Assembly: GCA_005879255.1 (NCBI GenBank)
Contig: VBKY01000124.1
Location: forward strand, 1-9,978
Origin: Deltaproteobacteria bacterium
GTDB taxonomy: Bacteria; Desulfobacterota_B; Binatia; UBA9968
Reading direction: 5' to 3'
DNA: 9,978 nucleotides
Every line of letters starts with the position of its first letter. The stretch's first letter is position 1. Both the position numbers and the translations under genes were made by a program. Below are positions 1 through 7,243 of the stretch, piece by piece. The notes below the pieces were generated by a model, which worked only from the letters and a program-made list of their open reading frames with translations, had not been told where the DNA came from and searched no databases.

Positions 1-10
1 ATTCGATCCT

Positions 11-33
11 TAATGGCCGGGCCATAGCCATTA
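11..33. repeat. Perfect 7-bp inverted repeat (hairpin)
   Basis: TAATGGC (11-17) is the exact reverse complement of GCCATTA (27-33), with a 9-nt spacer. A nested palindrome ATGGCC-G-GGCCAT (13-25) overlaps it, so two alternative pairings are possible. It belongs to the repeat-rich segment beyond glk. Confidence 0.5.
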
Positions 34-35
34 TA
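30..35 (-). promoter_or_regulatory. Isolated -10-like hexamer pointing out of the window
   Basis: The minus strand reads a perfect TATAAT here. The closest -35-like hexamer, CTGACA, is about 21 bp upstream, which is too far for a standard promoter, and no better one is at 16-18 bp. It may be a promoter for a gene beyond position 1, or chance in a repeat-rich stretch. Confidence 0.2.
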
Positions 36-57
36 CCTAGGAGATAAAAGAGCGATT

Positions 58-98
58 GTCAGGAATAAAGACCTGACCCCACTACGTAGCCCACTACG
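58..98. repeat. REP-like hairpin followed by a 12-bp-period direct repeat
   Basis: GTCAGG (58-63) pairs perfectly with CCTGAC (72-77) across AATAAAGA. Immediately after, CCCACTACG occurs at 78-86 and again at 90-98, and the first copy runs into the palindrome CTACGTAG (82-89). The segment reading GGTCAGGTCTTTATTCC on the minus strand resembles intergenic REP-type sequences that I associate with IS200-like (Y1) transposases in other bacteria. That link is from memory, and no such gene is present here. Confidence 0.5.
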
Positions 99-131
99 GG
101 ACCGCATTCTCATAGTCTGCCGCAGCGTCCT

Positions 132-147
132 GGGGAACTTTTTCCCC
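132..147. other. Short hairpin, possible transcript end structure
   Basis: GGGGAA (132-137) pairs with TTCCCC (142-147) around a 4-nt loop. It lies about 170 bp beyond the glk stop codon. No run of T follows on either strand, so it does not meet the usual form of an intrinsic terminator. It could still act with the neighbouring palindromes to end or protect the operon message. Confidence 0.4.
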
Positions 148-179
148 TAGCATCCGGTGAATGTTCTCGGGCGGCGCTA

Positions 180-243
180 ATTGGCATATGGCTGATAGCG
201 TATAGATGGAACCATATGCCATAGGCCATATGCTATAAGCCAA
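180..243. repeat. AT-rich imperfect palindrome built from a 14-bp unit
   Basis: On the plus strand two tandem 14-mers, CCATATGCCATAGG (212-225) and CCATATGCTATAAG (226-239), agree at 12 of 14 positions. To the left, GGCATATGG (183-191) is the exact reverse complement of CCATATGCC (212-220). TTGGC (181-185) mirrors GCCAA (239-243). The left half thus resembles two diverged units in the opposite orientation. The block is distinctly AT-rich against its surroundings and lies 76-139 bp downstream of the glk stop, where it could fold in the transcript and mark the operon end. I recall CATATGGC-type repeats in other uncultured bacterial genomes but cannot name the family. Confidence 0.65.
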
Positions 244-318
244 CTGGAGCGAGGCGATTGAGCGCACCCTTCGACAATGCTCAGGCCAATCGGCATTTCA
301 GTCGTTTTCAGCAGCCTG

Positions 319-1284
319 CTAGTCACTGGAAAGAAACGCCGCATAGTAGGCGGCGCCGCGCAGCGCCGCCAAAAGATCGGTATAGCGGCCTTTGTCGACG
401 AAGGCGCGCATGAAAGTGCCGTCCTTGAGCTTTTTGAGTATCTTCGGGGCGATGCCGCCGCCGACGTAGAGCCCGCGCACGGCTTTCGCCCGCAACGCGA
501 GGTTTCCGGCTTCAGCGCCATAGACCGAGACAAAGAGATTCAACGTCTCACTGCATATCGCCGCCTCATTGGTCAAAGCCGCTTTGGAAATGACCGCACT
601 CGGATCATCGGCGGCCGCAAGCCGTTCCGCTAACCAAGGAGGTTCTTCCAGACCGCGAACTTCTTTGAGGAAACGGTAGATGTTAGCAATTCCCGGCCCG
701 GATACCACTCTTTCATAGCTGACGTGGCCGAAGCGGCCGATGAGATAACGCAGGAGTTCGATTTCCAATTCATTGCGCGGCGCGAAGTCGGCGTGGCCGC
801 CTTCGGAAGCCAGTGGATGAAAATGGCGGCCGTCATCATGCAGAATCGCTTGCCCCAAGCCGGTGCCGGCGGCGATCAACGCTTTGTTGCCCGAGTGGCG
901 CATCATGCCTTCATTAAGCGTGTAGAACTCTTCGTTCTCCAAGCTCAAGATACCGTAGGCGCCCGCTTCGAGGTCGTTGAGCAAAGTGACCGAATCGAGC
1001 TTCAACGCCCGGCGCGACTCCGCCACATCGATCATCCATGGAAGATTGGGCGTTTTGACTTTACCGTCGACCACCGGGCCGGCGATGCCGAAGCACGCCG
1101 AATCAATGACTTGATGCGTGCCGGCGAGGAAATCCTCGAGTACCGGCACTAAACCTGAATAGTGTTTGCTCGGAAAAGTATGCAGAGACTCGGAACGCAG
1201 TTTGTCGCCGTGCACCGAGTAGAGCGCGAGATTAGTTTTGGTGCCACCGATATCGCCCGCGAGAACTAGGTTTTTAGCCGGCAT
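319..1284 (-). CDS. glk: Glucokinase (Glk family, E. coli type)
   Basis: This 321-residue protein is the usual length for the ATP-dependent Glk family, which phosphorylates free cytosolic glucose to glucose-6-phosphate. The phosphate-binding loop GDIGGTKT is at residues 10-17 and FGIAGPV at 65-71. LLNDLEA (101-107) contains Asp104, the expected catalytic base. GTGLGQA (140-146) and SEGGHADFAP (160-169), with Glu161 and His164 contacting glucose, follow. GGGIAPK (275-281) is the adenosine-side motif. The pattern fits the Glk family rather than ROK kinases, as it lacks the ROK zinc-binding cysteine cluster. The start at 1284 lies 20 bp after the zwf stop. Its ribosome binding site is weak (GCAGG), suggesting dependence on translation of zwf. 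As the last operon gene it feeds the pathway with glucose-6-phosphate and implies use of internal glucose, for example from a non-PTS transporter or glycogen/trehalose breakdown (inference). Confidence 0.95.
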   Translation of the reverse strand: MPAKNLVLAGDIGGTKTNLALYSVHGDKLRSESLHTFPSKHYSGLVPVLEDFLAGTHQVIDSACFGIAGPVVDGKVKTPNLPWMIDVAESRRALKLDSVTLLNDLEAGAYGILSLENEEFYTLNEGMMRHSGNKALIAAGTGLGQAILHDDGRHFHPLASEGGHADFAPRNELEIELLRYLIGRFGHVSYERVVSGPGIANIYRFLKEVRGLEEPPWLAERLAAADDPSAVISKAALTNEAAICSETLNLFVSVYGAEAGNLALRAKAVRGLYVGGGIAPKILKKLKDGTFMRAFVDKGRYTDLLAALRGAAYYAAFLSSD

Positions 1285-1304
1285 ACGCAGCCTGCATTAA
1301 TCGA

Positions 1305-2846
1305 TTATGGTCGGCGCCAGCGCCGGCCTTCGCGCGCCATGAAATCGTCAGCTTCTTTGGGGCCCCAAGAGCCGGCCTCATAGTTTGGAAAATTTCTCGG
1401 TTTGCTGAGATTCCAAACCTGAATAATCGGATCCACGAGCGACCAAGCTAACTCCACCCAATCATGCCGCGTGAACAGCGTCGAATTGCCTTCGATGCAA
1501 TCCTCCAGCAGCGTTTCGTACGCCTCAGGCGGGCTGTTGCCGAAGGCCTCCTCGTAATTGAAATCGAGACTGAGAGGCCTGATTACCATATCCGGTCCAG
1601 GCGGTTTGACTTCAAACGTCAAAGACACGCCCTCATCCGGTTGAATGCGCATGACCAGGACGTTGGGGTTGACGTCTTCGACGGCGTGGGATTTGAACAG
1701 CAACAGGGGTGGGCGCTTAAACTCGATGGCGATTTCGGTGATCCGCTTTGCCAGGCGTTTGCCCGAGCGCAGATAAAACGGCACGCCTTCCCAGCGCCAG
1801 TTGTCGATGAAAAACCGGATGGCCGCATAGGTGACAGTCGTTGAATTTTTAGCGACGCCGGGCTCTTGTCGATAGCCGACCACTTGTTCTCCATCGATCC
1901 TGCCAGGCCCGTACTGGCCGCGCACCGCCGCCGCCGCAACTTCCTCCGACGCCACTGGACGAACCGACTTGAGCAGCTTGCCTTTCTCATCGCGTACCGA
2001 GTCGGCATCGAGACCCACCGGCGGCTCCATCGCCGTCATGCAGAGGAGCTGCAGCAAATGGTTTTGAAACATATCGCGCATCACGCCGGCTTGCTCGTAA
2101 TAGCCGCCGCGGTTTTCCACGCCGACGGTCTCAGCCGCGGTGATTTGCACGTGGTCGACGTAGCGCCGGTTCCAGATCGGCTCGAACACCGCGTTGGCGA
2201 AACGGAAGACCATGATGTTCTGCACGGTTTCTTTGCCGAGGTAGTGATCGATCCGGTAAATTTGCCGCTCATCCAAGAATTCGTGAATTCGGCGATTGAG
2301 CTCGCGCGCAGTTTGCAAGTCAGTGCCGAACGGCTTTTCGATCACCACCCGAGCGCGCGGCTCGCCGTCGGTCTCTTTAGGTGCCAAGCCTGCGCCGGCA
2401 ATGCATTCGATCAATTTTTCATAGGCGTCCGGCGGTGTGGCGAGATAAAAAACCCGCGCCGGCAGCACCCGGCTGCCACGGTCGAACCCTTCGACAAACT
2501 CTTTCAACTTCCGAAAACCATCGTGATCCTCGTAGCCGCCACGAACGTAGTAAAGCGTGTTGGCGAACTGCTGCCATACGTCGTCCTTCAACCCGGTGCG
2601 CGAAAACTCTTTGACCGCTTCGCGCATTTTGTCGCGGAACGACTCATCGGTCATATCGGTGCGCGCATAGCCGACCACCGCGAAGCGTTCGGGCAAGCGC
2701 TTTTCGAGCGCGAGATTATAAAGCGCCGGAATGAGCTTGCGTTTGGTGAGATCGCCCGACGCGCCGAAAATCACCAGCACGCAGGCATGCGGCTTCTTCG
2801 CCGAGCCAAGTCCGTCTCCAAGATATTCACGCGGATCGCTGGCCAT
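1305..2846 (-). CDS. zwf: Glucose-6-phosphate 1-dehydrogenase
   Basis: This 513-residue protein is full length for Zwf, which oxidises glucose-6-phosphate to 6-phosphogluconolactone and makes reduced NAD(P). The nucleotide-binding motif [13 protein letters not shown] occupies residues 28-40. GYAR (Arg62) resembles the segment that contacts the NADP 2'-phosphate in characterised enzymes, so NADP use is likely but not proven. EKPFG (170-174) and the active-site signature RIDHYLGKE (198-206) follow, with His201 and Lys205 as substrate-binding residues. His263 in QNHLLQLL is the expected general base. The C-terminal region contains [10 protein letters not shown] and the closing [10 protein letters not shown]. 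The ATG at 2844-2846 is preceded by AAAGGA formed by the last codons of gnd; the 6-bp gap indicates translational coupling. No 6-phosphogluconolactonase gene lies between zwf and gnd, as is common elsewhere. Confidence 0.97.
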   Translation of the reverse strand: MASDPREYLGDGLGSAKKPHACVLVIFGASGDLTKRKLIPALYNLALEKRLPERFAVVGYARTDMTDESFRDKMREAVKEFSRTGLKDDVWQQFANTLYYVRGGYEDHDGFRKLKEFVEGFDRGSRVLPARVFYLATPPDAYEKLIECIAGAGLAPKETDGEPRARVVIEKPFGTDLQTARELNRRIHEFLDERQIYRIDHYLGKETVQNIMVFRFANAVFEPIWNRRYVDHVQITAAETVGVENRGGYYEQAGVMRDMFQNHLLQLLCMTAMEPPVGLDADSVRDEKGKLLKSVRPVASEEVAAAAVRGQYGPGRIDGEQVVGYRQEPGVAKNSTTVTYAAIRFFIDNWRWEGVPFYLRSGKRLAKRITEIAIEFKRPPLLLFKSHAVEDVNPNVLVMRIQPDEGVSLTFEVKPPGPDMVIRPLSLDFNYEEAFGNSPPEAYETLLEDCIEGNSTLFTRHDWVELAWSLVDPIIQVWNLSKPRNFPNYEAGSWGPKEADDFMAREGRRWRRP

Positions 2847-2852
2847 GAGTGA

Positions 2853-3749
2853 TTATCCTTTCTTAACCGCGTGGCCGCCGAATTCATTGCGCAGCGCGGC
2901 GATCACTTTGGCCGAGAACGAATCTTCTTGGCGCGAAGCAAAGCGGGCAAACAGGGAAAGCATCAGCACCGGCACCGGCACGCTCTTTTCGATCGCTTCT
3001 TCGACGGTCCAACGCCCCTCCCCGGAGTCTTCGACATAGCCCTTGATCGAGGCAAGCTCTGGATCCTGCTGAAACGCGCTTTCCGCCAGTTCTAAGAGCC
3101 AAGAGCGCACCACGCTGCCTTGATTCCACAGGTGCGAGATTTTGCCCAGATCGAGTTTGAACTGCGAGGCTTTGAGCAACTCGAATCCTTCGCCGTACGC
3201 TTGCAGCATGCCGTACTCGATACCGTTGTGAATCATCTTGACGAAATGACCGGCGCCGTTGGGACCGACGTGGAGGTAACCGTCCGGCGGCGCCAAGGTT
3301 GTGAAAATCGGTTCGAGCCGGTCGACGATTTCTTTTTCGCCACCGACCATCAGGCAGTAGCCGTTTCTCAGCCCCCAAATGCCGCCACTCGTACCGGCGT
3401 CGACGAAGTGCATGCCGTGCGGCTTGAGCTTTTCCGCGCGCCGGATGGAATCTTTGTAATTAGAATTGCCGCCGTCAATGAGAATGTCGCCTTTGGAAAG
3501 ATTCGGCAACAGCTGCTCGATCGTTTGATCTACCGGGTCGCCCGAGGGAACCATCAGCCAGATGGCGCGCGGCAGTGAAAGCTGTTTGATGAAGTCGGCA
3601 AGCGAGTGCGCGCCCAGCGCGCCCCTATCGACAACCCGTTGAATCGCCTCAGGGTTCCGGTCAAAAGTGATCAGCCGATGGCCGCCGAGGACGAGTCGTT
3701 CGGTCATGTTGGCGCCCATTCGGCCAAGCCCGACTATTCCGAGTTCCAT
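2853..3749 (-). CDS. gnd: 6-phosphogluconate dehydrogenase, decarboxylating, short (about 300-residue) type
   Basis: This 298-residue enzyme oxidatively decarboxylates 6-phosphogluconate to ribulose-5-phosphate. The N-terminal Rossmann fold has GLGRMG at residues 7-12. The second beta strand ends in TFDRNPEA, with Asp30 at the position that contacts the adenosine ribose. Substrate motifs follow: IDGGNSNYKD (91-100), GTSGG (119-123) and GHFVKMIHNGIEYG. There Lys171 and Glu178 correspond to the catalytic base and acid of the family. The C-terminal part, GRWTVEEAIEKSVPVPVL and later SAKVIAALRNEFGGHAV, is typical of the short GndA/YqeC-like subfamily, which lacks the longer C-terminal region of the roughly 470-residue enzyme. 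The Asp at the end of beta-2 suggests NAD preference, but Arg31 next to it leaves NADP use open; this is inference. AAGGAG lies about 9 bases before the ATG. Its last codons supply the Shine-Dalgarno of zwf, 6 bp downstream. Confidence 0.95.
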   Translation of the reverse strand: MELGIVGLGRMGANMTERLVLGGHRLITFDRNPEAIQRVVDRGALGAHSLADFIKQLSLPRAIWLMVPSGDPVDQTIEQLLPNLSKGDILIDGGNSNYKDSIRRAEKLKPHGMHFVDAGTSGGIWGLRNGYCLMVGGEKEIVDRLEPIFTTLAPPDGYLHVGPNGAGHFVKMIHNGIEYGMLQAYGEGFELLKASQFKLDLGKISHLWNQGSVVRSWLLELAESAFQQDPELASIKGYVEDSGEGRWTVEEAIEKSVPVPVLMLSLFARFASRQEDSFSAKVIAALRNEFGGHAVKKG

Positions 3750-3777
3750 TGCTGTTTCTCCTTCCCTGGAGAACGCA

Positions 3778-6537
3778 TTATGGGCGCAAAGCCTCAGCCA
3801 ATAGATTCAATCCGCCCGTCGTGTCGTTGCCGATATCGATTCTGAGCACGCGCCGGCGCCTTTGCTTCAGCGCCGTGAAGTCGCCCAATGCCTGCGCCTT
3901 GATCAGGGCGTCAAAGGTATAGTTGGTCTCCGGCACAGCGAGGTTATCGGCAGGTCGATCGACGATCTGAAGCACCAGCACCGAGTTGGGTCCTCCCTTA
4001 TGAAGCTGTCCCGTCGAATGGAGGAAGCGCGGGCCAAAACCCAGAGTGGTCGCCACGCCCAGCCGCTCTTGAATCAGTGCGCAAGTCCCCTTGAGTCTTT
4101 CTGTGTGGTCAGCCGACGGATCGATATAGGCCTGCACGGCGACATAGTCGCGGGCTTTTTTCTTGGCCAGCCACGAGTCCACGGCCTTGCGTAAAGCATC
4201 GCCGTCGTCGGCGGCAATCTCCTCTCGAGGTTTTTTTCCACCCTTGCCGCCCGCCGATTCCATCGCCTTCTTTGCCAAATCTTTCGCCAACTGCACATCG
4301 GGCTGATTGAACGGATGAATACCGATCACTGCGCCGGCAGCCGCCACGGCAAATTCCCAGCGGAACAACTCCTGACCAAGGTCATGCTTATCGCGCAGGT
4401 CGAGGTGCGCCACCGGATGGCCGTTGGTTTCCAGCGCCGCTACTTGGCGATCGAGTGCGTGATTTTCATCTTCTTCGAATCTCAAGTAAACGAAGAATCG
4501 ATCGTTGCCATATCTTTCGGGAGCAGCCAAGTTTTCATTGGCCACCGGCACGATCCCCTTGCGATCTTTGCCCGTGCTCTCGGCGATGAGTTGCTCCGCC
4601 CACGCGGGAAAAGCAGCCAGCGACGGCGAGCAAAGAAATGTGACTTTGTCGCGTTTTACCAGCGTCAATTCTCCCAGAGCCGCGCCAAGGATCAGGCCCG
4701 GATTGTCAGCGTCAGCCACGCTGGCACCACAGGCCTGGGACATGCGCCGTGCGTGCGCAAGAATCTCGCCGACATCGACGCCAATCAAAGCCGCCGGCAC
4801 CAAACCGAAAACCGTCAGCGCCGAATAACGGCCGCCGACGTCATCGGGTGCATTGAAGGTGGCGCGGAAGTTTCTTTCCTTGGCGAGTTTTTCCAGCGGC
4901 GTTCCGGGATCGGTGATGGCGACAAAGTGCGTTCCAGGGCTGCCAGTGATTTGTTTCAGCTTGTCCCAAAAATAATAGAAGAAGGAATTGGTTTCCGTGG
5001 TCGTGCCGGATTTGCTCGATACCAAGAAAATCGTCCGCGTCAAATCGATCCCTGCCTCGACTGCCTTGACAGCCGCAGGATGCGTGCTGTCAAGCACCTG
5101 CAATTTGGGGTAACCCGCGGCGTTGCCGAAGGTCTGTTGAAATACCTTCGGCGCCAAGCTTGATCCGCCCATGCCGAGCAACACGACGTGCTTGATGCCG
5201 TCCGCCTTTACCTGGTCGGCGAAGGCGCGCAGCCCGGCGACTTGTTTTTCCATGCGCTCGGGCAATTCGAGCCACCCCAAGCGATCGGTTAATTCCGGTT
5301 GCGGCTCCTTCGACCAGAGCGTGTAATCCTTTTGCCACACGCGGCTGGCGAACTGCGCCGCTTGCCAATCCTTCACGCGACGATTCACCCGGCGCTGGTA
5401 TCGTCCGATATGGAGTTCCAGTCGATCCAATTGGACGCCGCCGATCATCGACTTGCGCTTTTTTTCCAGCGCGGCCATCAACTGGTCGAACGACGCAGCA
5501 AATGCTGCAACGCCATCCTGCTGCAGCTTTTCCGTGATCGCATTCAAGTCGATGCCCACCGCCTTCAAGCGGCCCAGCGCTGCCGCTGCTTCATCGAGAT
5601 TTTCGCGCACAGCGTCCCTGATAATCCTGCCGTGATCTTTGAATGCGTTGAGCGTTTCACGCGGCAGCGTATTGACTGTCTCCGGGCCGATGAGATTCTC
5701 GACATAGAGAATGTCGGAGTACTTTGGATTCTTCGTGCCGGTGCTGGCCCACAGCGGCCGTTGGACGCGCGCCCCGCGTTGACGCAACGCCGCGAAGCCT
5801 TCGCCGTGAAAGATCTGGAGAAAACGCTGATAAACCATTTTGGAATTGGCGATGGCGATTTTCCCGAGCAACGATAGCGCCTGTGGCGTGCCGAGACTTT
5901 CCAGCGCTCTGTCCACCGCCGTGTCGACGCGGCTGACGAAGAAAGACGCCACCGAAGCCACCTCGGCCGGATTGGCGCAGCGCTCCAAGCCATTCACGTA
6001 GGCGCGCGCGACCGCTTCGTAGTGCGCCATGGAAAACATCAGCGTGACATTGACGTTGACGCCGTCGGCGATGAGTTGCTCGAATGCTGGGACACCCTCT
6101 GGAGTCCCTGGCACTTTGATCATGACATTGGGACGATTCACCGCGGCGCGCAGCCGCTTCGCTTCGTGGATCGTCGCCTCGGTATCGTGGGCGAGATGGG
6201 GCGAAACTTCGAGGCTCACGTAGCCGTCGTCGCCGTTGGTCGCATCGTAAACCGAGCGCAGCACGTCGGCCGCCATCTGAATATCTTCGATCGCGAGCGG
6301 CTCGTAGAGCTTACCCACGTCGATATTCGGATCTTTGGCGAGCATGGCGCGTAGCGTCTCATCGTAGTCGGCGCTGCCGGCGATCGCTTTTTCGAAAATC
6401 GTCGGATTGCTGGTCACGCCCTTGAGCCCGTCTTCGTCGACCATCCGTTTGAGCTCGCCGCTTAGAATTAAACTGCGTCGGATGTAGTCCAGCCAAATGG
6501 ATTGGCCTTGTGCCGCCAGCTCTTTCAAAGGATTCAT
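3778..6537 (-). CDS. Bifunctional transaldolase / glucose-6-phosphate isomerase (Tal-Pgi fusion)
   Basis: A single 919-codon frame with no interruption encodes two enzymes. Residues 1 to about 360 are a transaldolase: [13 protein letters not shown] near residues 40-53, and [10 protein letters not shown], where Lys141 is the expected Schiff-base lysine, followed by NVNVTLMFS. The segment [16 protein letters not shown] and a TLP near residues 290-292 are also typical. After a short linker, about residues 366-919 are a glucose-6-phosphate isomerase: [11 protein letters not shown] (451-464), the SIS phosphate-binding [10 protein letters not shown] (507-516), ESTGK with the likely catalytic Glu653, HPFNQPDV with the likely catalytic His741, and [10 protein letters not shown] with Lys847. 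Transaldolase makes fructose-6-phosphate, which is the isomerase substrate, so the fusion may favour direct hand-over. The start is preceded by a strong AGGGGAGAG Shine-Dalgarno. The stop is 28 bp before gnd. Bifunctional proteins of this architecture and similar size are known in several phyla, so this is not a novel fusion. Confidence 0.96.
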   Translation of the reverse strand: MNPLKELAAQGQSIWLDYIRRSLILSGELKRMVDEDGLKGVTSNPTIFEKAIAGSADYDETLRAMLAKDPNIDVGKLYEPLAIEDIQMAADVLRSVYDATNGDDGYVSLEVSPHLAHDTEATIHEAKRLRAAVNRPNVMIKVPGTPEGVPAFEQLIADGVNVNVTLMFSMAHYEAVARAYVNGLERCANPAEVASVASFFVSRVDTAVDRALESLGTPQALSLLGKIAIANSKMVYQRFLQIFHGEGFAALRQRGARVQRPLWASTGTKNPKYSDILYVENLIGPETVNTLPRETLNAFKDHGRIIRDAVRENLDEAAAALGRLKAVGIDLNAITEKLQQDGVAAFAASFDQLMAALEKKRKSMIGGVQLDRLELHIGRYQRRVNRRVKDWQAAQFASRVWQKDYTLWSKEPQPELTDRLGWLELPERMEKQVAGLRAFADQVKADGIKHVVLLGMGGSSLAPKVFQQTFGNAAGYPKLQVLDSTHPAAVKAVEAGIDLTRTIFLVSSKSGTTTETNSFFYYFWDKLKQITGSPGTHFVAITDPGTPLEKLAKERNFRATFNAPDDVGGRYSALTVFGLVPAALIGVDVGEILAHARRMSQACGASVADADNPGLILGAALGELTLVKRDKVTFLCSPSLAAFPAWAEQLIAESTGKDRKGIVPVANENLAAPERYGNDRFFVYLRFEEDENHALDRQVAALETNGHPVAHLDLRDKHDLGQELFRWEFAVAAAGAVIGIHPFNQPDVQLAKDLAKKAMESAGGKGGKKPREEIAADDGDALRKAVDSWLAKKKARDYVAVQAYIDPSADHTERLKGTCALIQERLGVATTLGFGPRFLHSTGQLHKGGPNSVLVLQIVDRPADNLAVPETNYTFDALIKAQALGDFTALKQRRRRVLRIDIGNDTTGGLNLLAEALRP

Positions 6538-6566
6538 CTCATCTCTCCCCTAAGTTTCGTTAATTC

Positions 6567-6662
6567 AAATCTCCCCTGCCCCCTCTTTTTCAAAGAGGGG
6601 AACAATTCTCGTCGAGCGAAAGCAAATTCCCCCTTTTGCAAAGGGGGGACTAAGGGGGATTT
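6567..6662. repeat. Compound inverted-repeat element (two hairpin units, head to head) inside the operon
   Basis: Two similar G/C-run hairpins face each other. The left hairpin pairs CCCCTCTTT (6580-6588) with AAAGAGGGG (6592-6600), a perfect 9-bp stem with a 3-nt loop. The right hairpin pairs CCCCCTTT (6629-6636) with AAAGGGGG (6640-6647), an 8-bp stem with loop TGC. Outside them AAATCTCCCCT (6567-6577) mirrors AGGGGGATTT (6653-6662) with one base inserted, so the whole block is an imperfect palindrome around a spacer of about 28 bp. Closely similar dispersed intergenic repeats are familiar in environmental bacterial genomes (recollection, not a search). No transposase is associated. In the operon transcript it would form a strong structure about 30-130 nt before the tal-pgi start and could attenuate or protect the message. 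No U-tract follows either hairpin on the minus strand. Confidence 0.8.
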
Positions 6663-6780
6663 TTTAGCGAACGATAGAGCTAGTTTCACGAAAATCTCAA
6701 TTTCAAAATTCACAAAGCTCGAAAGTTTCAATCATCGTAACCAAGCCACTGCTTAGCTATAGGAACTAATAACAGGAAAC

Positions 6781-7239
6781 TTAAGTGCTCTTGCCGTAGC
6801 GCCGCTCCAGGGCTTTGATCTTTTCGACTCGGCGATGATGCCGTTCCTCGTCGCTGTATTTGGCCGCTAAAAAATGGTTCACCAGCTCCCGCGCCAGCTC
6901 GACGCCGATGATGCGCGCGCCGAGTACGAGCACGTTCATGTCATCATGCTCGACGCCCTGGCTAGCGGAGTAACTGTCATGACATACCGCCGCGCGAATC
7001 CCCGGAATCTTGTTGGCCGACACCGACGCGCCGACGCCGCTGCCGCAGATCAGCACGGCGCGTTCCGCCTCGCCATCGATCAGCGCCTTGCCCACCGCCT
7101 CGGCGAAATCCGGATAATCCACTGCATCGGTGCTGTCGGTACCTTTGTCGATAACCTCGTGGCCGCGCTCACGCAGATAGGCCGCGATATTTTGCTTTAG
7201 CTCGAAGCCGGCGTGATCCGCCCCGACGACGATGCGCAT
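6781..7239 (-). CDS. rpiB: Ribose-5-phosphate isomerase B
   Basis: This 152-residue protein is of the RpiB/LacAB family, which interconverts ribulose-5-phosphate and ribose-5-phosphate in the non-oxidative pentose phosphate branch. It begins with [15 protein letters not shown] (Asp8, His9). It carries ICGSGVG, with Cys65 as the expected catalytic base, and [12 protein letters not shown]. The [13 protein letters not shown] segment (His98, Asn102) and the C-terminal [12 protein letters not shown] are family hallmarks. The common GTGxG loop reads GSGVG, a conservative Thr-to-Ser change. The frame is open to an ATG at 7281, but those 14 extra residues (starting [10 protein letters not shown]) precede the conserved N-terminus and overlap tkt by 38 bp. 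I therefore place the start at 7239, 4 bp after the tkt stop and preceded by a weak GGGAAAG. The length matches typical RpiB. Sequence alone does not exclude activity on related sugar phosphates such as allose-6-P, but the neighbours argue for ribose-5-P. Confidence 0.96.
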   Translation of the reverse strand: MRIVVGADHAGFELKQNIAAYLRERGHEVIDKGTDSTDAVDYPDFAEAVGKALIDGEAERAVLICGSGVGASVSANKIPGIRAAVCHDSYSASQGVEHDDMNVLVLGARIIGVELARELVNHFLAAKYSDEERHHRRVEKIKALERRYGKST

Positions 7240-7243
7240 GGTT

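Larger units (their letters stand above)
1..318. other. Gene-free, repeat-dense region downstream of glk
   Basis: No reading frame here resembles a protein I recognise. A minus-strand frame of 118 codons (177-533) runs out of glk in a different frame and only translates the CATATG repeats. The region holds at least four separate inverted repeats and one direct repeat within about 240 bp. It also contains a sequence near 267-285, CCCTTCGACAATGCTCAGG, which resembles a dispersed repeat (CCTTCGACAAGCTCAGG-like) common in environmental genomes, with one base inserted. Confidence 0.6.

Noticed and set aside
78..98. Direct repeats considered as a CRISPR remnant
   Set aside because: There are only two 9-bp copies with a 3-bp interval, no spacer-sized gaps and no cas genes.
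177..533. 118-codon minus-strand frame running from glk into the left intergenic region
   Set aside because: It overlaps glk in another frame and its C-terminus only translates the CATATG repeats.
1866..2852. 328-codon open frame on the plus strand opposite zwf
   Set aside because: It is antisense to a clear full-length zwf, its translation is rich in His/Arg with no recognisable motif, and long antisense frames are expected in GC-rich genes.
4315..5163. 282-codon open frame on the plus strand opposite tal-pgi
   Set aside because: It is a shadow of the PGI domain, whose catalytic motifs are all in the minus frame. No protein family is recognisable in the plus frame.
6580..6647. Hairpins considered as intrinsic terminators of rpiB
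   Set aside because: Stems are strong, but neither is followed by a U-tract on the minus strand, and tightly linked pathway genes continue downstream. Attenuation remains possible.
6502..6756. Plus- and minus-strand frames across the rpiB to tal-pgi gap
   Set aside because: They translate the palindromic repeat (peptides like PLFFKEG and SPFCKGGTKGDF), a frequent source of false small proteins.
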